Shown here in pieces: positions 9,897 through 19,057 of a stretch of 64,000 nt of DNA (positions are counted from its first letter, which is position 1; every line of letters starts with the position of its first letter). The notes beneath the pieces are model-generated. The model was given only the letters and a program-made list of their open reading frames with translations. It did no database searches and was not told where the DNA came from. The stretch comes from Streptomyces sp. P3 (GTDB lineage Bacteria > Actinomycetota > Actinomycetes > Streptomycetales > Streptomycetaceae), in NCBI GenBank assembly GCA_016893485.2, contig JAFEKX020000001.1, positions 8,201,501 through 8,265,500 of the forward strand, written 5' to 3'. Made by a program: the position numbers and the translations under genes.

Positions 9897-10644
9897 TCGG
9901 CCTCGTGCTGGCGGCCGGCGCCGGACGGCGTCTGCGCCCCTACACCGACAGCCTTCCCAAGGCTCTGGTGCCGGTGGGCCCCGCGGGCATAGAGGGCGAA
10001 CCGACGGTCCTGGACCTCACCCTCGGCAACTTCGCCGAGATCGGTCTGACCGAGGTCGCGATCATCGTCGGCTACCGCAAGGAGGCCGTCTACGACCGCA
10101 AGGCGGCCCTCGAGGCGAAGTACGGACTCAAGCTCACCCTCATCGACAACGACAAGGCCGAGGAGTGGAACAACGCCTACTCCCTCTGGTGCGGACGTGA
10201 CGCCCTCAAGGACGGCGTGATCCTCGCCAACGGGGACACCGTCCACCCGGTCTCCGTCGAGCGCACGCTGCTGGCCGCGCGCGGCGACGGCAGGAAGATC
10301 ATCCTCGCGCTGGACACCGTCAAGTCCCTTGCGGACGAGGAGATGAAGGTCGTCGTCGACCCCGCCAAGGGCATGACGAAGATCACCAAGCTGATGGACC
10401 CGGCCGAGGCGACCGGCGAGTACATCGGCGTCACCCTCATCGAGGGCGACGCCACCGCCGATCTGGCCGACGCGCTCAAGACCGTGTGGGAGACCGACCC
10501 CAGCAGTTCTACGAGCACGGCTACCAGGAGCTCGTGAACCGCGGCTTCCGGATCGACGTCGCCCCGATCGGCGACGTCAAGTGGGTCGAGATCGACAACC
10601 ACGAGGATCTGGCCAGGGGGCGGGAGATCGCATGCCTGTACTGA
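9893..10644 (+). CDS. NTP-transferase (sugar- or polyol-phosphate nucleotidyltransferase), frameshifted
   Basis: About 250 residues. The N-terminal signature LVLAAGAGRRLRPYTDSLPK and the metal-site motif LANGDTVH are those of the glucose-1-phosphate thymidylyltransferase / CTP:phospho-alcohol cytidylyltransferase superfamily. EWNNAYSLW resembles the phosphocholine/inositol-1-phosphate cytidylyltransferase branch. It probably makes the CDP-activated alcohol used by the phosphotransferases either side. One C is missing from the run near 10500 (ETDP then QQFYEHGYQELVNRGFRIDV). It overlaps the previous gene by 4 nt and the next by 13 nt. The substrate is not determined by sequence. Confidence 0.8.
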
Positions 10645-11692
10645 CCCGGCTGATCCCCTCGCCCGTCGTCGTCGACATCCGCCCGGGTGCCCTCGACGAC
10701 CTGGCCTGCGTCCTCGCCGACCAGCGCATCTCGCACTCCGGCCGGCTCGCGGTCGCCGTCAGCGGCGGCTCGGGTGCCCGGCTGCGCGCGCGCCTGGAGC
10801 CGAGCCTGCCCGGCGCCACCTGGTACGAGGTCGGCGGCGGAACCCTGGACGACGCCATCCGGCTGGCCGGCGACATGAAGGCCGGTCACTACGACGCGGT
10901 CGTGGGCCTCGGCGGCGGCAAGATCATCGACTGCGCCAAGTTCGCCGCGGCACGCGTCGGCCTGCCCCTGGTCGCCGTACCGACGAACCTCGCGCACGAC
11001 GGCCTGTGCTCGCCGGTCGCCACCCTCGACAACGACGCGGGCCGCGGCTCCTACGGTGTGCCCAACCCGATCGCCGTCGTGATCGACCTCGACGTGATCC
11101 GCGAGGCACCGGTCCGCTTCGTGCGGGCGGGCATCGGGGACGCGATCTCAACATCTCCGCGATCGCGGACTGGGAGCTCGCGGGCCGCGTCAAGGGCGAG
11201 AAGATCGACGGGCTCGCCGCGGCCATGGCCCGGCAGGCAGGCGAGGCCGTGCTGCGCCACCCGGGCGGGGTCGGCGACAACGCCTTCCTCCAGGTGCTCG
11301 CCGAGGCGCTGGTCCTCACCGGTGTCGCCATGTCGATCTCCGGTGACTCCCGTCCGGCGTCCGGCGCCTGCCACGAGATCAACCACGCCTTCGACCTGCT
11401 CTTCCCCAAACGCGCCGCAGCCCACGGCGAGCAGTGCGGACTGGGCGCGGCCTTCGCGATGTACCTCCGCGGGGCCCACGAGGAATCGGCCTCCATGGCC
11501 GAGGTGCTGCGCCGGCACGGACTGCCGGTCCTGCCGGAGGAGATCGGCTTCACGGTGGACGAGTTCGTCCGCGCCGTGGAGTTCGCTCCGGAGACCCGCC
11601 CCGGGCGCTACACCATCCTCGAACACCTCGACCTGAAAACCGACCAGATCAAGGACATCTACGCCGACTATGTCAAGGCCATCGGTAGCTGA
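10632..11692 (+). CDS. Glycerol-1-phosphate dehydrogenase-like iron/zinc alcohol dehydrogenase, frameshifted
   Basis: About 353 residues. Group III metal-dependent alcohol dehydrogenase fold: GGGKIIDCAKFAA (dinucleotide binding), VPTNLAHDGLCSPVAT, the metal-ligand segments SGACHEINHAFD and HGEQCGLG. The order and motifs match the EgsA/AraM sn-glycerol-1-phosphate dehydrogenase branch, which reduces dihydroxyacetone phosphate. A different polyol phosphate is possible. The frame changes once near 11145 (GIGDAIS then NISAIADWELAGRVKG). ATG 10632 lies inside the end of the previous gene, so translation is coupled. It presumably makes the alcohol phosphate that the cytidylyltransferase activates. 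Confidence 0.78.
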
Positions 11693-12450
11693 ACTCCGTC
11701 CCGTCGTCCACCCCGCAGGGGGTGAAGGACCGGCGCAGCGGTGAGCACTGGATGGGACGCCTCTACATGCGTGAGGTGTCTCTGCGGGTCGACCGCTACC
11801 TGGTGAACACCAGGGTCTCGCCCAACCAGCTCACGTACCTGATGACCGTCTTCGGCGTGCTCGCCGCCCCGGCGCTGCTGGTGCCGGGGATCACGGGCGC
11901 GGTGCTGGGCGTGGTGTGCGTCCAGATGTATCTGCTGCTGGACTGCGTCGACGGCGAGATCGCCCGCTGGCGCAAGCAGTACTCGCTCACCGGGGTCTAC
12001 CTCGACCGCGTCGGCGCCTACCTCACCGACGCCGCCGTGCTGGTGGGCTTCGGGCTGCGCGCCGCCGACCTGTGGGGCAGCGGCCGTATCGACTGGCTGT
12101 GGGCGTTCCTCGGGACGCTCGCCGCGCTGGGCGCGATCCTGATCAAGGCCGAGACCGACCTGGTCGGCGTCGCCCGCCACCAGACCGGCAAGGCCCCCGT
12201 CCAGGAGGCAGCCGCCGAGATGCGCTCCTCCGGGATGGCGCTGGCCCGCCGGGCCGCCGCCGCCTTCAAGTTCCACCGGCTCATCCTCGGCATCGAGGCG
12301 ACCCTGCTGATCCTGGTCCTCGCGATCGTCGACCAGGTCCGCGGCGACCTGTACTTCTCGCGGCTCGGCGTCGCCGTACTGGCCGGCATCGCGCTGCTGC
12401 AGACCCTGCTGCACCTGGTGTCGATCCTCGCGTCGAGCAGGCTGAAGTGA
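11670..12450 (+). CDS. CDP-alcohol phosphotransferase, second copy with altered active site
   Basis: About 259 residues with around six membrane helices. The signature is DGEIARWRKQYSLTGVYLD followed by RVGA: the first three acidic positions are present but the last Asp of DGx2ARx8Gx3Dx3D is Ala. I place the start at ATG 11670 (MSRPSVAELRPVVHPAG), overlapping the previous gene by 23 nt. This needs removal of one G from the GGGGG run at about 11716 so that VKDRRSGEHW joins in frame. GTG 11722 is the start without correction. It probably acts at the membrane on the same CDP-activated pool as the first cluster gene. Confidence 0.75.
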
Positions 12451-13327
12451 GTGGCATGAAGGTCGGCGCGGTGATCATCACCATGGGCAACCGCCCCGAC
12501 GAACTGCGGGCGTTGCTCGACTCGGTCGCCAAGCAGGACGGCGACCGGGTCGAGACGGTCGTCGTCGGCAACGGCTCGCCCGTCCCGGACGTCCCCGAGG
12601 GCGTCAGGACCATAGAGCTGCCGGAGAATCTCGGCATCCCCGGCGGCCGGAACGTCGGCCTGGAGGCCTTCGGGCCCGCCGGTCGCGATGTCGACATAGT
12701 GATGTTCCTCGACGACGACGGGCTCCTCGCCCAGCACGACACCGCCGAGCTGTGCCGGGAGGCCTTCGCCGCCGACCCCCGCCTCGGCATCATCAGCTTC
12801 CGCATCGCCGACCCGGAGACGGGCGTCACCCAGCGCCGGCACGTCCCGCGCCTGCGCGCCTCCGACCCGATGCGCTCCTCCCGGGTCACCACCTTCCTCG
12901 GCGGCGCCAACGCCGTCCGCACCAAGGTCTTCGCCGAGGTCGGCGGCCTCCCGGACGAGTTCTTCTACGCCCATGAGGAGACCGACCTCGCCTGGCGGGC
13001 CCTCGACGCCGGCTGGATGATCGACTACCGGGCGGACATGGTGCTCTTCCACCCGACCACCGCGCCCTCGCGGCACGCGGTCTACCACCGCATGGTCGCC
13101 CGCAACCGGGTCTGGCTGGCCCGCCGCAACCTCCCGCACTCCTCGTCCCCGTCTACCTCGGGGTGTGGCTGCTGCTCACGCTCCTGCGCCGCCCCTCGCG
13201 CCCGGCCCTGCAGGCCTGGTTCGGCGGGTTCAAGGAGGGCTGGACCACCCCGTGCGGGCCGCGCCGGCCCATCAGCTGGCGTACGGTGTGGCGGCTGACC
13301 CGGCTGGGCCGTCCTCCCGTGATCTGA
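12447..13327 (+). CDS. Family 2 glycosyltransferase, frameshifted near the C-terminus
   Basis: About 293 residues. GT-A fold: VGAVIITMGNRPDELRALLD, IELPENLGIPGGRNVG, the metal-binding MFLDDDGLL (DxD-type) and FFYAHEETDLAWRALDAGW (ED acceptor motif). Similar enzymes transfer sugars to polyprenyl- or cell-envelope acceptors. One base is lost near 13140. The C-terminus then reads LLVPVYLGVWLLLTLLRRPS (a membrane-associated helix) and stops at 13327. GTG 12447 overlaps the previous stop; ATG 12456 is an alternative. Last gene before a 144-nt gap in the cluster. Confidence 0.85.
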
Positions 13328-13372
13328 CCCGCTCGGCGGGCGCCTGACCGCGTGCTCGGCAGCGCCCCGGAC

Positions 13373-13392
13373 CGTATCCCTCGGCGGATACG
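13373..13392. promoter_or_regulatory. Inverted repeat between GT2 and the ABC exporter
   Basis: CGTATCC-N6-GGATACG, perfect 7-bp arms, 46 nt past the GT2 stop. It could be a weak stem-loop or an operator for the ABC genes. No U tract follows. Confidence 0.3.
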
Positions 13393-13415
13393 TGTCGCGT
13401 TCTGTAGCACAATTC

Positions 13416-13448
13416 CGTAAGACGAACGCAAGACGATCGTAAGACGCA
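13416..13448 (+). promoter_or_regulatory. Three tandem 11-bp repeats (CGYAAGACGNN), response-regulator-type box
   Basis: The units start at 13416, 13427 and 13438, each reading CG[T/C]AAGACG plus two variable bases. The period is exactly 11 bp, so all lie on one DNA face. This is the spacing of binding sites for OmpR/PhoB-family response regulators, including PhoP boxes in Streptomyces, though the unit sequence is not the PhoP consensus. It lies 23 nt upstream of the ABC permease start. Confidence 0.55.
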
Positions 13449-13471
13449 TCCATAGATGAGGGCTTCCACTC

Positions 13472-14399
13472 TTGAGTGAGACAACGCATGACGGCGGAAT
13501 CGCGGTGAGCCCGCGTCCGTCGCCCGACGCAGGCCTCACGGCGGCACAGCTCGCCGCCAAGTACGGGCTGACCGTGAGCGGTGCCCGCCCCGGACTCGTC
13601 GAGTACATCCGGCAGCTCTGGGGACGCCGGCACTTCGTCCTGGCCTTCTCCCAGGCGAAGCTGACGGCCCAGTACAGCCAGGCGAAGCTCGGGCAGCTCT
13701 GGCAGGTGGCCACCCCGCTGCTGAACGCGGCCGTGTACTTCTTCATCTTCGGCGTCATCCTGAAGGCGTCCCGGGGCATGTCCCGGGACGTGTACATCCG
13801 TTCCTGGTCACGGGCGTGTTCGTGTTCACCTTCACGCAGAGCTCGATCATGGCGGGCGTGCGGGCGATCTCCGGGAACCTCGGCCTGGTGCGCGCGCTGC
13901 ACTTCCCGCGCGCCTCGCTGCCGATCTCCTTCGCGCTCCAGCAGCTCCAGCAGCTGCTGTTCTCGATGACCGTGCTGTTCATCATCGTCATCGGCTTCGG
14001 CAGCTACCCGAGCCTGTCCTGGCTGCTGATCTTCCCGGTCCTGCTGCTGCAGTTCCTCTTCAACACCGGGCTCGCGCTGATCGTCGCGCGGATGGGCGCC
14101 AAGACCCCGACCTCGCCCAGTTGATGCCGTTCATCCTGCGCACCTGGATGTACACGTCGGGCGTCATGTTCTCCATCAGCAAGATGATGGAGGGCCGCTC
14201 CGAGGTGTTCGTCCGCCTGCTCCAGGTGAACCCGGCGGCCATCTACATGGACCTGATGCGCTTCGCGCTCATCGACGGCTACGGCGCGTCGAACCTGCCG
14301 CCGCACGTGTGGGCCATCGCCACCTTCTGGGCCGTGGTCCTCTTCGTCGGCGGCTTCGTGTACTTCTGGAAGGCGGAGGAGAGGTACGGCCGTGGCTGA
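13472..14399 (+). CDS. ABC-2 type glycan/teichoic-acid exporter permease (TagG/Wzm-like), frameshifted
   Basis: About 309 residues with six predicted membrane helices. The N-terminal amphipathic segment and the FVLAFSQAKLTAQYSQAKLG, LGQLWQVATPLLNAAVYFF motif are characteristic of ABC-2 polysaccharide exporters. The TTG start at 13472 has GAGG upstream. Frames change near 13802 (VYI then FLVTGVFVFTF) and 14107 (KTPT then DLAQLMPFILRTWMY). The downstream ATPase start lies within its last codons. The pair probably exports the product of the upstream phosphotransferase and glycosyltransferase genes. Confidence 0.88.
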
Positions 14400-15197
14400 G
14401 CAGAGCATCGAGCAGAACCTGGCGGATCGGAACCCGGGGACCTGATCCCGACCGTCGTCGCGGACGAACTGCACATCGTCTACCGCGTGCACGGCGCCAA
14501 GACCGGCAAGGGCAGCGCCACGTCGGCCCTCAGCCGCATAGTCAAGCGCGGCGAGGAGCGCGGGGTGCGCAAGGTGCACGCCGTCAAGGGCGTCTCCTTC
14601 GTCGCCTACCGGGGTGAGGCCGTCGGCCTGATCGGGTCGAACGGCTCCGGCAAGTCGACCCTGCTGCGCGCCATCGCGGGCCTCCTCCCGGCCGAGAAGG
14701 GCAGGGTCTACACCAACGGCCAGCCCTCCCTGCTGGGCGTCAACGCGGCGCTGATGAACGACCTCACCGGCGAGCGGAACGTCATCCTGGGCGGTCTCGC
14801 CATGGGCATGTCCCGCGAGCAGGTCAGGGAGCGCTACCAGGAGATCGTCGACTTCTCCGGCATCAACGAGAAGGGCGACTTCATCACCCTCCCGATGCGC
14901 ACGTACTCCTCCGGCATGGCGGCCCGGCTGCGTTTCTCCATCGCCGCGGCCAAGGACCACGACGTGCTGATGATCGACGAGGCGCTGGCCACCGGTGACC
15001 GCAAGTTCCAGGTCCGCTCCGAGGCGCGCATCCGTGAACTGAGGAAGTCCGCGGGCACGGTGTTTCTCGTCAGTCACAACAACAAGTCGATCCGCGACAC
15101 CTGCGACCGTGTGCTGTGGCTGGAACGCGGCGAACTCCGGATGGACGGTCCGACCGACGAGGTTCTCAAGGAGTACGAGAAGTTCACGGGCAAGTAG
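14392..15197 (+). CDS. ABC transporter ATP-binding protein (TagH/Wzt-like), frameshifted
   Basis: About 268 residues. Walker A GSNGSGKST, LSGGQ-equivalent YSSGMAARLRFS, Walker B VLMIDEALATGD and switch His VSHNN identify the polysaccharide-exporter ATPase subfamily, with the usual N-terminal RVHGAKTGKGSA region. GTG 14392 overlaps the permease by 8 nt. A missing G in the run near 14447 creates a false stop, and LIPTVVADELHIVYRV continues in the next frame. No C-terminal carbohydrate-binding domain is present. A strong stem-loop follows. Confidence 0.9.
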
Positions 15198-15238
15198 TGC
15201 GCTCGCATAGGGGCCGCAAAAGCCCATAACGCTTCCCA

Positions 15239-15269
15239 GGGCCCCGCCGGAACTGTTCCGGCGGGGCCC
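15239..15269 (+). terminator. GC-rich hairpin terminator after the ABC exporter
   Basis: Perfect inverted repeat: left arm 15239-15253, right arm 15255-15269 (GGGCCCCGCCGGAAC / GTTCCGGCGGGGCCC), with an effective AACTGTT loop, 42 nt past the ATPase stop. It insulates the exporter cluster from the hopanoid operon. Confidence 0.85.
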
Positions 15270-15369
15270 CGCGTCTGCAAAGGAAACGTCAACTCGGCCC
15301 GGCCCAAGGAATCTTGACGCCAATCGGTGTGTTGTTGTGATGTGCAGGACACCCCGAGGAAGCTCGCTG

Positions 15370-15381
15370 CGTTGTACAACG
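15370..15381. promoter_or_regulatory. 12-bp palindrome in the hopanoid operon leader
   Basis: CGTTGTACAACG is a perfect palindrome in the 388-nt gap before hpnC and is a candidate operator for the hopanoid operon. A GATAAT (15418-15423) could be a -10 hexamer, but I see no convincing -35. Confidence 0.4.
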
Positions 15382-15522
15382 TAAGCTGTACCGGTGCCGA
15401 ATAGCGGCAAGTGGGGCGATAATGCGCGACACCCTTCTTCGGGTATCCGTGCGGACGACCGGGCGGCGTGTCCGAAATAGTGTGTATTGGGTCGGCAGTG
15501 TAGAACGGGAGATGTGACGGCA

Positions 15523-15588
15523 ATGGCTACGGAAACTCCCCAGCTCACCGAAGCATGCGCCGTCCCCGCCCCTGGCAGCGAGCGGTGA
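15523..15588 (+). CDS. 21-codon ORF in front of hpnC (leader peptide or displaced hpnC N-terminus)
   Basis: The ORF runs from ATG 15523 to TGA 15586-15588, reads MATETPQLTEACAVPAPGSE plus one residue, and has GGGAG about 10 nt upstream. Its stop overlaps the GTG used here for hpnC (GTGA). Either it is a translated leader coupled to hpnC, or an indel has separated the real hpnC start from its gene. The second is plausible given the many indels nearby. Confidence 0.35.
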   Translation: MATETPQLTEACAVPAPGSER

Positions 15589-16484
15589 CGGGAAGCGGCA
15601 TTGCCGCCACCGGCGATCCGGAGCGCGGCACACTCGACAAGGCCGCGGGTGAGAACTTCCCGTGGCACCTTTCTTCCTGCCCAAGGCCTGGCGCACCGAT
15701 CTCATGGCGGTGTACGGATTCGCCCGTCTCGTCGACGACATCGGCGACGGCGATCTGGCCCCCGGCGGCGCCGACGCCCGGCTGCTCGGCGTTGCACCCG
15801 CGGAGGCCGAGGACCGCCTGGTCCTCCTCGACGCCTTCGAGGCCGACCTCCACCGCGTCTTCGACGGCACCCCGAGCCACCCCCTGCTGCGCCGCCTCCA
15901 GCCCACCGTCCGCCGCCGCGCGCTGACCCCTCGAGCCCTTCCTCGGCCTGATCGCCGCGAACCGCCAGGACCAGCTCGTCACCCGCTACGAGACCTACGA
16001 CGACCTCCTCGCCTACTGCGAGCTGTCCGCCAACCCCGTCGGCCGCCTGGTCCTCGGCGTCACCGGCACCGAGACCCCCGAGCGGGTCCGGCTGTCCGAC
16101 GCGATCTGTACCGCACTTCAGATCGTCGAACACCTGCAGGACGTGACCGAGGACCTCGGCCGCGACCGCATCTACCTGCCCGCCCAGGACATGAAGCGCT
16201 TTCACGTCCAGGAAGCGGATCTCGCCACGCCCTCCGCGGGCGCATCGGTGCGCGCACTGGTTGCATACGAAGCAGAACGCGCCCGCGATCTCCTGAATGA
16301 AGGCGCCCCCTGGTGGGTAGCGTCCACGGCAGATTGAAGCTGCTGCTCGCGGGGTTCGTGGCGGGGGAGGGCGGCGATCCGGGCGATCGTCGCCGCCGAG
16401 TACGACGTACTTCCCGGCCCGCCGAAGCCCGGCAAGATCCAGTTGCTGCGTGAGGTGGGCGTGACTCTGCGAGGAGAGGGGTGA
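15585..16484 (+). CDS. hpnC: HpnC squalene synthase-like enzyme, frameshifted
   Basis: About 300 residues. Trans-isoprenyl diphosphate synthase head-to-head family: GENFP, FFLPKAWRTDLMAVYGFARL, the first Asp-rich motif VDDIGDGD and the second QDVTEDLGRDRIYLPAQDM. In known systems HpnC, HpnD and HpnE together make squalene from farnesyl diphosphate via hydroxysqualene. Frames shift near 15661 (missing G), 15930 and 16310, and the C-terminus (PGKIQLLREVGVTLRGEG) ends in a GTGA overlap with hpnD. The start is GTG 15585, with ATG 15523 possible after correction. Confidence 0.85.
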
Positions 16485-17430
16485 TCCGGACCGTGGAGTC
16501 TGCACCGCACATGTCCGCGCCGGTACTCGCCGCCTACAGCTACTGCGAGGCCGTCACCGGACAACAGGCACGGAACTTCGCCTACGGCATCAGACTGCTC
16601 CCGACGCCCAAGCGTCGGGCCATGTCCGCGCTGTACGCGTTCTCCCGGCGTGTCGACGACATCGGCGACGGCACGCTGGAGACCGAGGTGAAGGCGGCGC
16701 GCCTGGAGGACACCCGGGCGCTGCTCACCCGGGTCCGCGAGGGCAAGGTCGAGGAGGACGACACCGACCCGGTCGCGGTCGCCCTCGCGCACACGGCCGA
16801 GGCCTTCCCGGTCCCGCTGGACGGCCTGGACGAACTGATCGACGGCGTCCTGATGGACGTACGCGGCGAGACCTACGAGACGTGGGACGACCTGAAGGTC
16901 TACTGCCGGTGTGTCGCGGGCGCGATCGGGCGGCTCTCGCTCGGCGTGTTCGGCACGGAGCCCGGCGCGCGCGGGGTCGAGCGCGCCCCGGAGTACGCCG
17001 ACACGCTGGGGCTCGCGCTCCAGCTCACCAACATCCTCAGAGACGTCCGCGAGGACGCCGAGGGCGGCCGGACCTATCTGCCCGCCGACGACCTCGCGAA
17101 ATTCGGCTGCTCGGCCGGGTTCGACGGGCCGACGCCACCCGAGGGCTCCGACTTCGCGGGTCTCGTCCACTTCGAGGTGCGACGGGCCCGCACTCTTTCG
17201 CCGAGGGCTACCGGCTGCTCCCCATGCTCGACCGCCGCAGCGGCGCCTGCGTCGCCGCCATGGCCGGCATCTACCGCCGCCTGCTGGACCGCATCGAGCG
17301 CGAGCCGGAGGCCGTCCTGCGCGGCCGCGTCTCCCTGCCCGGCCGCGAGAAGGCCTACGTCGCGGTGCGCGGCCTGTCCGGTCTGGACGCCCGGCACGTC
17401 TCGCGGAGGACGCTCAGGAGGCGCGCCTGA
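16481..17430 (+). CDS. hpnD: HpnD presqualene diphosphate synthase, frameshifted
   Basis: About 316 residues. Opening YSYCEAVTGQQARNFAYGIR, Asp-rich motifs SRRVDDIGDGTLE and NILRDVREDAEGGRTYLP, and the C-terminal RIEREPEAVLRGRVSLPGRE are typical of HpnD/CrtB-like synthases. It condenses two farnesyl diphosphates to presqualene diphosphate. The frame shifts once near 17193 (a T missing in a short run), before FAEGYRLLPMLDRRSGACVA. It overlaps hpnC by 4 nt. Its TGA shares one base with the ATG of the small ORF that follows. Confidence 0.9.
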
Positions 17431-17569
17431 TGGACGAAGTGGGCCAAGGTGATGTCACCGGAGAAATGCGGCAGGCAACCCTCCGGTGCGGTGCGGCGTC
17501 CCTGACTGCAACGGTCCGCCGTGGCTGGTTCGAGTGCCTCGGCGGGCGCGCAGGGGGAGTGCACGATGA
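17430..17569 (+). CDS. Small DUF6380-like protein between hpnD and hpnE (frameshifted)
   Basis: It begins with ATG 17430 overlapping the hpnD stop and reads MDEVGQGDVTGEMRQATLRC then GAASLTATVRRGWFECLGGR. As sequenced the frame runs on into hpnE. Adding one G to the GGGGG run near 17553 gives GGSAR and a TGA overlapping the hpnE ATG, for about 46 residues. The ATLRxGxASLT core matches my memory of DUF6380, a short Streptomyces family of unknown role. There is no membrane helix or metal motif. Tight coupling both sides suggests it belongs to the hopanoid operon. Confidence 0.5.
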
Positions 17570-18995
17570 GCGACGGGACGCGGGCCGACGGGCTGCCCGC
17601 CGATCCGGCGACGGGACAGGCCGGCCGGCATGCCGTCGTCGTCGGCGGCGGACTCGCCGGCATCACCACCGCGCTCGCGCTGGCCGACGCCGGAATCCGT
17701 GTCACCCTGCTCGAAGGCCGCCCGCGCCTCGGCGGACTCGCCTTCTCCTTCCAGCGCGGCGAACTGACCGTCGACAACGGCCAGCATGTCTACCTGCGCT
17801 GCTGCACCGCCTACCGCTGGTTCCTCGACCGCATCGAGGGCGCGGCGCTCGCTCCGCTGCAGGATCGTCTCGACGTGCCCGTACTCGACGTGAACCGCCC
17901 CGAGGGACGCCGGCTCGGCAGACTCCGGCGCGACGCGCTGCCCGTGCCGCTGCATCTCGGGCGCAGCCTCGCGACGTACCCGCATCTCTCGCTCGCGGAG
18001 CGCGCCAAAGTGGGACGTGCCGCGCTCGCGCTCAAGGTCTCGATCTGGCCGATCCGGCCCTGGACGCGCAGAACTTCGGCAGCTGGCTGACCGCGCACGG
18101 TCAGTCGGCGCGTGCCGTCGAGGCACTGTGGGACCTGGTCGGGGTCGCCACCCTCAACGCGGTCGCGGGCGACTCCTCGCTCGCCCTGGCCGCGATGGTG
18201 TTCAAGACCGGTCTGCTCTCCGACCCGGGCGCGGCCGACATCGGCTGGGCACACGTCCCGCTGGGCGAACTGCACGACCGGCTCGCCCGCAAGGCGCTCG
18301 ACTCCGCGGGCGTGCGCACCGAAGTCCGTACACGCGTCACCTCCATCTCTACAGACGGGAACGGACGCTGGAGCGTTCACTGCCCCGGCGAGACGATCGA
18401 GGCCGACACCGTCGTGCTGGCCGTACCGCAGCGCGAGGCCCACGAACTGCTCCCCGACGGCGCCCTCGACGACCCCGGGCGACTGCTCGCCATCGACACC
18501 GCGCCGATCCTGAACGTCCATGTCGTCTACGACCGCAAGGTGCTCGCCCGCCCGTTCTTCGCGGCACTCGGCACCCCGGTGCAGTGGGTGTTCGACCGGA
18601 CCGACGCGTCCGGGCTGAAGGACGGCCAGTACCTGGCGCTGTCCCAGTCCGCCGTGCACGACGAGATCGACGAGCCCGTGGCGGCGCTGCGGGAGCGCTA
18701 CCTCCCGAACTGGAGCGGCTGCTGCCCCGGTGCGCGCGGCGCCGAGGTGAAGGACTTCTTCGTGACCAGGGAGCGCACGGCGACGTTCGCTCCCGCCCCC
18801 GGCGTCGGACGGCTGCGGCCCGGCGCCCGCACCAAGGCCCCCGGCCTGTACCTGGCCGGAGCGTGGACCGCCACAGGGTGGCCCGCGACCATGGAGAGTG
18901 CGGTCCGCAGTGGGGTGAGCGCGGCGGACGCCGCCCTCACCGCCCTGGGCCGGCCCCGCCCCAGCCATCTCTTCGAGTTCGACGAGGCGGCGTGA
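17566..18995 (+). CDS. hpnE: HpnE hydroxysqualene dehydroxylase (FAD-dependent), frameshifted
   Basis: About 477 residues. The FAD-binding VVGGGLAGITTALALADAG and LEGRPRLGGLAFSF lie at the N-terminus; GLYLAGAWTATGWPATMESA is the C-terminal FAD motif of the phytoene-desaturase/HpnE family. It reduces hydroxysqualene to squalene. One G is missing near 18033 (ALK then GLDLADPALDAQNFGSWL). The ATG at 17566 has AGGGGGAG 6-13 nt upstream. The stop overlaps an ATG (18995) in the frame of the next gene. Confidence 0.88.
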
Positions 18996-19057
18996 TGCTC
19001 GATCAGCAGGCGGCAGGCGACCCCCGCACCTTCGGTAGCGCGACAAGAGGAGAGACT

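Noticed and set aside
10490..11720. Programmed ribosomal frameshifting in the phosphotransferase cluster
   Set aside because: No slippery heptamer with a downstream pseudoknot is evident, and the same type of shift occurs in unrelated genes across the window.
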